From Methylobacterium sp. (GTDB lineage Bacteria; Pseudomonadota; Alphaproteobacteria; Rhizobiales; Beijerinckiaceae), in assembly GCA_020252645.1 (NCBI GenBank), contig JADCCN010000010.1, positions 100,250-164,249 on the forward strand: DNA of 64,000 bases, written 5' to 3'. The notes beneath the pieces were generated by a model. That model did not search any database, was not told where the DNA came from, and saw nothing but the letters and a program-made list of their open reading frames with translations. This document shows positions 58,105 through 64,000 of the stretch, piece after piece. Numbering within the stretch: position 1 is the first letter of the stretch; each line of letters opens with the position of its first letter. A program made the translations under genes and the position numbers.

Positions 58105-59160
58105 ATGGCGGCGACGATCAAGGACGTAGCGGAACGCGCGGGTTGCTCGATCGCAACCGTCAGCCGATTTGTGAACGGCACGGCAGTTCTCACTCTAGAG
58201 ACCCGGGCGCGGATCGAAGCCGCGATCCATGCGCTGGGGTATCGACCCTCCGAGCTGGGGCGCAGCCTCCGGCGCCAGGCGACCCGAACCGTCGGCGTAA
58301 TCGTGCCCAGTCTGACCAATCCGGTCTTTGCCGCTTCGGTGGCAGGTTTGCAGGCCCGCGCACGCGAGGCCGGCTTCGGCGTGCTGATCGCCTCGACCGA
58401 ATATGACCCGGCGCAGGAAATGGCCGCACTCGATACTCTGCTCGGTCAAAAGGTGGAGGGCTTGGCCCTGACGGTCAGCGATCCGCTGGCAAGCCCTGTC
58501 CTGCCTGTCCTCGACGCCGAACGGAAGCCACATGTCTTGATGTTCAACCAGGCGGATCGTCCCGGTCGCGTCTGTGTGACAGTGGACAATGTGGCGGCCG
58601 CTTTTGCCATGACGAATGCGATCCTGGCGGAAGGCCATCGCCGGATCGCCTTTCTGGCCGGGCGATTTTCCACCTCCGACCGTTCGCGCCTTCGCTATCG
58701 CGGTTTTGCCAACGCAATGGCCCGATCAGGTCTGGTGCCGCCTTCGCCGACGGAAGTCGATTTTCTCATTGATATGCCGGACCAGGCAGTCGCGCCGTTG
58801 TTCGAGCAAGAGGCTGCCCCAACGGCATTGTTCTGCTCCAATGACATTCTCGCTCTGGCTGCGATCGGGGCTTTGCAGCGCCGAGGCATGGCCGTGCCGG
58901 CGGATGTCTCGATTGTCGGATTTGATGGGATTGCGCTCGGCCGGATGGTCGAGCCGCCACTTGCAACCGTCCATCAGCCTGCCCGCGAAATGGGCGAGAC
59001 GGCGATGGAAATTCTGCTTGCTGAGCTGCGCGAGCATGTCGCGGAACGCCCGACTTTTCTGCCTTTCGAGCTTCGGCTCGGCGGCACGCTCGCGACCGCG
59101 CCTGCGCATGCGGCGCCATCGGCCCCGCTTGTAGCCCAACCCCAATGGCGACAGACCTAG
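58105..59160 (+). CDS. LacI family transcriptional regulator
   Basis: MAATIKDVAERAGCSIATVSRFVNGTAVLTLETRARIEAAIHALGYRPSELGRSLRR; periplasmic-binding-like effector domain; ATG at 58099 also possible. Confidence 0.95.
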   Translation: MAATIKDVAERAGCSIATVSRFVNGTAVLTLETRARIEAAIHALGYRPSELGRSLRRQATRTVGVIVPSLTNPVFAASVAGLQARAREAGFGVLIASTEYDPAQEMAALDTLLGQKVEGLALTVSDPLASPVLPVLDAERKPHVLMFNQADRPGRVCVTVDNVAAAFAMTNAILAEGHRRIAFLAGRFSTSDRSRLRYRGFANAMARSGLVPPSPTEVDFLIDMPDQAVAPLFEQEAAPTALFCSNDILALAAIGALQRRGMAVPADVSIVGFDGIALGRMVEPPLATVHQPAREMGETAMEILLAELREHVAERPTFLPFELRLGGTLATAPAHAAPSAPLVAQPQWRQT

Positions 59161-59174
59161 AAGGAGAAACACCA

Positions 59175-60188
59175 ATGAACAGGAACTTCTTGAAGACTGC
59201 CTTGGCCACCGCGGCGCTTCTCGGTGGGTTCGCAATATCGCAAGCCAAGGCGGCGGATGTGATCTGCTACAATTGCCCTCCCCAATGGGCCGATTGGGCC
59301 TCGATGATCAAGGCGGTGAAAGCCAGGCTCAATCTCACCATGCCGCATGACAACAAGAACTCGGGGCAAACCCTGTCCCAACTGATGGCCGAAAAGAACA
59401 ACCCTGTGGCGGACATCGCCTATTTCGGCGCAACATTCGGCTTCAAGGCGAAAGCGGAAGGAACGCTCCAGCCCTACAAGCCCGCGAAATGGGAGGAAAT
59501 CCCGGCCGGTCTCAAGGACGCGGACGGTTACTGGCACACCATTCATTCCGGCACGTTGGGGCTCTTCGTCAATGTCGATGCCCTGGGCGGCAAGCCTGTC
59601 CCGGCCTGCTGGAAAGATCTGACCAAGCCTGAATACAAGGGCATGGTCGGCTATCTCAATCCGGCATCGGCTGCTGTGGGTTATGTGGGCGCTGTTGCCG
59701 TGAACCTCGCGCTCGGTGGCAGCCAGCAGAATTTCGACCCCGCCCTGGCCTTTTTCAAGGATCTTGCGAAGAACCAGCCGATCGTGCCGCAGCAGACTTC
59801 TTATGCCCGCGTCGTTTCGGGCGAAATTCCGATCCTGTTCGATTATGATTTCAACGCCTATCGGGCGAAATACACCGAGAAAGGCAAGTTCGAGTTCGTG
59901 ATCCCTTGCGAGGGTTCGGTTTCCTTTCCTTACGTGATCGGACTCGTGAAGGGCGCGAAGAACGAGGCAAACGCCAAGAAGGTGCTCGATTTCATCCTGT
60001 CCGACGAAGGCCAGACGATTTGGACCAATGCCTTCCTGCGTCCCGCGCGCCCCATCAAGATGGCGTCTGAAACCGAAGCCAAATTCCTGCCGGCGACCGA
60101 GTATGCGCGCGTGAGGGATGTGGATTGGGCCGCCATGGAAACGGTTCAGAAAGGGTTTTCCGACCGCTACGTTGCCGAAGTTCGCTGA
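59175..60188 (+). CDS. ABC transporter extracellular solute-binding protein (family 1-like)
   Basis: Signal peptide MNRNFLKTALATAALLGGFAISQAKA; HTIHSGTLGLFVNVDALGGKPVPACWKDLTKPEYKGMVGYLNP; C-terminal DFILSDEGQTIW. Confidence 0.9.
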   Translation: MNRNFLKTALATAALLGGFAISQAKAADVICYNCPPQWADWASMIKAVKARLNLTMPHDNKNSGQTLSQLMAEKNNPVADIAYFGATFGFKAKAEGTLQPYKPAKWEEIPAGLKDADGYWHTIHSGTLGLFVNVDALGGKPVPACWKDLTKPEYKGMVGYLNPASAAVGYVGAVAVNLALGGSQQNFDPALAFFKDLAKNQPIVPQQTSYARVVSGEIPILFDYDFNAYRAKYTEKGKFEFVIPCEGSVSFPYVIGLVKGAKNEANAKKVLDFILSDEGQTIWTNAFLRPARPIKMASETEAKFLPATEYARVRDVDWAAMETVQKGFSDRYVAEVR

Positions 60189-60242
60189 TCATCTCAACTC
60201 CGGCTCCGGGGCGCCGGCCCCGGAGCGTGGGATACGCTTGTC

Positions 60243-61061
60243 ATGAAGTCACGTCAGCTTTTTGCGCTCGCCTGCCTGCTCCCGCTGGGCATCATTCTGG
60301 CGGCATTCTTTCTGATCCCGCTTGTCCGTCTTTTTCTAATCGGCGGGGGCGGCGAGGCAGGGTTTTCGCGCTATTTCCGGGTTTTGACGATGCCGCGCTA
60401 TTACGAGGCCCTGGCATCAACCACGATCTTGTCCTTGGCGGTGACCGCAGCCACGCTGCTCATCGGGGGAATTGCCGGAATTTTCTTGGCGCGGAACCGT
60501 TTTCCCGGTCACGGATTGCTTGTCGCGATCCTCACCTTTCCCCTGGCATTTCCCGGCGTCGTCGTCGGCTTCATGGTCATCATGCTCGGAGGACGCCTCG
60601 GCATTTTCGGGCAGATGACGCTCGCCCTGCTGGGTGAGCGCATGGTTTTCGCTTATTCCATCATCGGCCTGTTCGTCGGTTATCTCTATTTCTCCATCCC
60701 GCGCGTGCTTCTAACCGTGATGGGCGTGGCAGAAAAACTGGATAACCAGCTGATCGAAGCCGCCCGTTCGCTTGGCGCCGGCCCTTTTGCCGTGCAGCGC
60801 GATATTGTCCTGCCGGCGCTGATGCCCGCCTTTGTCGCAGCCGGGTCGATCTGTTTTGCGACATCCATGGGAGCGTTCGGCACGGCATTCACGCTGGCGG
60901 CGAAGATCGATGTGCTGCCGATGGTGATCTACAACGTGTTCACCGAATCCGCCGACATGGCGACAGCAGCCGCTCTCGCCGTCATTCTGGGCCTTTGCAC
61001 TTGGGCCGTTCTGGCGCTCGCCCGTCTCTACGGCGGCACGAACGTTGCCGCGGCAGGGTGA
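60243..61061 (+). CDS. ABC transporter permease
   Basis: EAARSLGAGPFAVQRDIVLPALMPAFVAAGSICFATSMGAFG, EAA loop. Confidence 0.93.
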   Translation: MKSRQLFALACLLPLGIILAAFFLIPLVRLFLIGGGGEAGFSRYFRVLTMPRYYEALASTTILSLAVTAATLLIGGIAGIFLARNRFPGHGLLVAILTFPLAFPGVVVGFMVIMLGGRLGIFGQMTLALLGERMVFAYSIIGLFVGYLYFSIPRVLLTVMGVAEKLDNQLIEAARSLGAGPFAVQRDIVLPALMPAFVAAGSICFATSMGAFGTAFTLAAKIDVLPMVIYNVFTESADMATAAALAVILGLCTWAVLALARLYGGTNVAAAG

Positions 61062-61065
61062 TGTC

Positions 61066-61863
61066 ATGAACCGGGTTGCCTATCTGCTTGCTCTCACGCT
61101 CACGGTGCTCACCGCAGCATTTCTGGCTGTGCCCAGTTTCATGTCGATGCTCGCGGGCGTCACACAGGTCTATGCGCGCGGCATCGCCTCCGGCCTCACG
61201 ACCGACTGGATCGTCGAGGTCTGGGCGCTCTATTCCGGGACAGTCTGGCGCTCCCTGCTGATCGCGCTGGCGACGCTGATTTTCACGCTTCTGCTTGGCG
61301 TGCCCGCCGCTTATTCGTTCGTTGTCCGCCCCACGCGTCTCACGCGGCTCATCGATGAGGTGATGACCCTGCCTTTGGCCATTCCCGGCCTCGCCATCGC
61401 CTTGGCGATGCTCCAGGTCTATGGCGGGTGGTCCTGGCTTCGGCAATCCTCGTTCTTCATCATCATTGGCCACGTGATCTTTACCCTGCCATTCATGGTG
61501 CGCGCCGTGGCGGCAACGCTGTCGGCGGTGGACATCAAGACGCTGGAGGAGGGGGCTGCATCGCTTGGGGCCGGGCCTTTGCAGCGGTTTGTCGATGTCG
61601 TCATTCCTGCTGCCGCGCCGGGAATTCTGGCCGGCGCGCTGATGGTGGTTACCCTCTCGATCGGCGAATTCAACCTGACCTGGATGTTGCACACACCGCT
61701 GACAAAGACGCTGCCCGTCGGCCTTGCGGATGCCTATGCCTCGATGCGGCTGGAAGTCGCCTCCGCCTATACCCTTGTGTTTTTCATCATGATCATCCCG
61801 CTGCTGGTTGCGATGCAGATGGCGGCGATCGCAGCGCGCCGTTCGTCAGGAGTCCGCCCATGA
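61066..61863 (+). CDS. ABC transporter permease
   Basis: EEGAASLGAGPLQRFVDVVIPAAAPGILAGALMVVTLSIGEFNLTWML, EAA loop. Confidence 0.93.
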   Translation: MNRVAYLLALTLTVLTAAFLAVPSFMSMLAGVTQVYARGIASGLTTDWIVEVWALYSGTVWRSLLIALATLIFTLLLGVPAAYSFVVRPTRLTRLIDEVMTLPLAIPGLAIALAMLQVYGGWSWLRQSSFFIIIGHVIFTLPFMVRAVAATLSAVDIKTLEEGAASLGAGPLQRFVDVVIPAAAPGILAGALMVVTLSIGEFNLTWMLHTPLTKTLPVGLADAYASMRLEVASAYTLVFFIMIIPLLVAMQMAAIAARRSSGVRP

Positions 61864-62921
61864 CTTCGTCCAGCACATCAAGGCCCTCAGTCGGCGTCCA
61901 GCTCGAGACCAAGGATATCGCAAGAACCTTCGCCGATGGCACCAGGGCCTTGAAACCCACCAGCCTTTCGATTCCGCGGGGCCAGACGGTCGTGCTCCTT
62001 GGCCCCTCGGGCTGCGGAAAAACCACATTCCTGCGCATCATTGCCGGACTTGAGAAACCTGATCCGGGCGGTCGTGTGCTGTTCGATAACGACGATGTCA
62101 CGACCACTGAAATCGAACACCGCAACATCGGCATGGTGTTTCAATCTTATGCGCTTTTCCCGAACATGACCGTCAGCGAGAATATCGGCTACGGCCTCAG
62201 GCTGCGGAAGGTCGCGGATGCGGACAAGGCCAAACGCGTGAAGGAAATGCTGGCCTTGACCGGTATTGAATCTCTTGCGGAGAGACGCATCGATCAGCTT
62301 TCGGGCGGGCAACGCCAGCGGGTGGCATTGGCTCGCGCCGTGGCAATCCGCCCGCGCATTCTGCTGCTGGATGAGCCGCTCACAGCGCTGGATGCGGCCT
62401 TGCGCGAGCGCTTGCGCACCGAGCTTGACCAGCTCCTGCGCTCACTCGGCATCACGACCATTTATGTCACGCATGATCAGGCGGAGGCGATGGTTCTGGG
62501 CGACAGGATCGTGGTGATGAGACAGGGGGAGATCGTGCAGTCAGGCTCGCCTCGCGACATCTACTTCGAACCTGCCAACCGCTTCGTGGCTGAATTCATC
62601 GGCGCGGCGAATGTATTGGCCGGACCGGTGACAGACGGGAAAATCCGGCTGAAGGGCGGCACGATCCCGTTGGCCACCACTCAGCCAAACGCAACCATCA
62701 TGTTGCGGCCGGAAGCCATCCGGATCGATGAGCCGGAACGCTGCAGCTGGCGCGGCATCGTGGCAAGCGTGGCCTTCCTGGGGGATCGGCAGCGGTTGAC
62801 CATTGCAGAGGCTTCAGAGCAGCCTATCCATGTCGAGGCCTCCAACTCTGTTTCCATCAAGGCTGGCGACCAGGTTGGTTTGGCGGTTGAGGGCCGGACC
62901 ATCCGTGTCCTTTCGGAATGA
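61860..62921 (+). CDS. ABC transporter ATP-binding protein
   Basis: LLGPSGCGKTTFLRIIAGLEKPD, LSGGQRQRVALARAVAIRPRILLLDEPLTALDAALRE; TOBE-like C-terminus. Confidence 0.96.
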   Translation: MTSSSTSRPSVGVQLETKDIARTFADGTRALKPTSLSIPRGQTVVLLGPSGCGKTTFLRIIAGLEKPDPGGRVLFDNDDVTTTEIEHRNIGMVFQSYALFPNMTVSENIGYGLRLRKVADADKAKRVKEMLALTGIESLAERRIDQLSGGQRQRVALARAVAIRPRILLLDEPLTALDAALRERLRTELDQLLRSLGITTIYVTHDQAEAMVLGDRIVVMRQGEIVQSGSPRDIYFEPANRFVAEFIGAANVLAGPVTDGKIRLKGGTIPLATTQPNATIMLRPEAIRIDEPERCSWRGIVASVAFLGDRQRLTIAEASEQPIHVEASNSVSIKAGDQVGLAVEGRTIRVLSE

Positions 62922-62930
62922 TCGGGCACC

Positions 62931-63761
62931 ATGAGCAAACCGGACGTCGTCATCGCTCAGATTACAGACCTGCATATCAAGCGGCGCGGTGAACTCGCCT
63001 ATGGAAAAGTGGACACCGCCGCCGGGCTGGAGCGTCTTGTTCAGACCCTGAACCTGCTTCGCCCCGAGCCCCATCTGATCGTGATCAGCGGCGATCTGGT
63101 CGATACCGGAAGAAGCGAGGAATACCTGCATCTGCGCAAGCTGTTGGAGCCGCTGCGCGGGCCGCTCATGGTCGTTCCAGGCAATCACGATAATCCTGGA
63201 ACCATGCGTGAGGCGTTCCCCGATCAGCCTTTCCAGTCGGCATCGTCCCTGAACCAGATCCGGCAGGTTGGCCATCTGGACATCGTCGGGCTCGATTCGT
63301 CCGTTCCCGGGCAGCCGCATGGCGAACTCGACGCGGCGACGCTGTCGTGGCTTGATGCAACGCTCGCGGCGGATCATGCGCGACCGGCGCTGCTGTTCCT
63401 TCACCATCCCCCGTTCAGGATGGGCGTCTGGCATATGGACCGGCAGAACCTGGCCAATGCCGATGCGCTGTCGCGCATCGTGATCCGCCATCCGAGGGTG
63501 GCGCTCGTGGCGGCCGGGCATTGCCACCGTTCAGCAATCACGCGTTTTGCCGGCACTCTTGGCACGATTTGCCCGGCACCGAGCCATGCCGTCGCACTCG
63601 ATCTCGACCAGGCGATCATGCCGTCATTCACCATCGAGCCCCCCGCCTTTCATCTCCACATTTGGTCGAACGCTGATCAATCTCTTCTGACCCACCATGT
63701 TCCGGTTGGAGATTTCGATGGCCCTCATCCGTTCTTCGGCGCGGATGGCAGGCTCCTTTAG
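62931..63761 (+). CDS. Metallophosphoesterase, class III phosphodiesterase (GpdQ/CpdA-like)
   Basis: ITDLHIK, VISGDLVD, VVPGNHDN, LFLHHPPF, AAGHCHRS motifs. Confidence 0.9.
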   Translation: MSKPDVVIAQITDLHIKRRGELAYGKVDTAAGLERLVQTLNLLRPEPHLIVISGDLVDTGRSEEYLHLRKLLEPLRGPLMVVPGNHDNPGTMREAFPDQPFQSASSLNQIRQVGHLDIVGLDSSVPGQPHGELDAATLSWLDATLAADHARPALLFLHHPPFRMGVWHMDRQNLANADALSRIVIRHPRVALVAAGHCHRSAITRFAGTLGTICPAPSHAVALDLDQAIMPSFTIEPPAFHLHIWSNADQSLLTHHVPVGDFDGPHPFFGADGRLL

Positions 63762-63780
63762 GGGCTTCCCTTTGTGCGTT

Positions 63781-63983
63781 TAGAGCATGCTGTGAAAAAG
63801 TGGAATCCGGTTTTTCACAGCATGCGATAATAATAAGATAAGAGCATGATGTGCTTCAGTCTGAACACATCATGCTCTAGAGCGGTTGCCGATCTGAATG
63901 AATGAGATCGACCGCTCTGTGTTTGTGTGATCGATCGGATTTTCTTCGATCAACCGGTATCCGTTTGATCGAAAAAATGCTCC
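63781..63983. repeat. Mosaic repeat, order A-B-C
   Basis: TAGAGCATGCTGTGAAAAAGTGGAATCCGGTTTTTCACAGCATGCG...CATCATGCTCTAGAGCGGTTGCCGATCTGAATGAATGAGATCGACCGCTCT...TTTTCTTCGATCAACCGG...GAAAAAATGCTCC. Confidence 0.92.
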
Positions 63984-64000
63984 AATGGGGCTGCCCATCG

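Overview
The window is a GC-rich alphaproteobacterial (probably Rhizobiales/Hyphomicrobiales) chromosomal segment. It is densely coded, with about 55 supported protein genes, three tRNAs and no rRNA, prophage or CRISPR. It starts in the 3' end of rplM, followed by rpsI. Next come arginase/agmatinase and argC, a fumarylacetoacetase-family gene, a FadL-type porin, PHA synthase, and an aminotransferase/hom/glpX/recJ block interrupted by two toxin-antitoxin modules, telA and a GNAT gene. These are followed by a DUF1445 + TRAP + MarR operon divergent from a fused 5-oxoprolinase, a lone TAXI binding protein, Rieske/VOC/eda/sirtuin/CSD genes, a lipid-glycosyltransferase trio, metC divergent from aapJQMP, and sseA. 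The right end holds a ChrR/SDR pair facing a photolyase-FAD oxidase-DUF1365-CFA synthase operon, then a LacI-controlled ABC importer with a terminal phosphodiesterase. The strongest unexplained signals are: (1) a modular mosaic intergenic repeat (modules A, B, C in different orders and orientations, 4 copies), one copy nested in another palindromic repeat, one supplying a stop codon and one inside a TRAP operon; (2) an apparently orphan ChrR-like protein whose two zinc-ligand cysteines are replaced, facing a photooxidative-stress gene set; (3) about five consecutive hairpins between aapJ and aapQ; (4) an 18-bp tandem array upstream of a lacI gene. All calls come from reading sequence and motifs; no database search was run.
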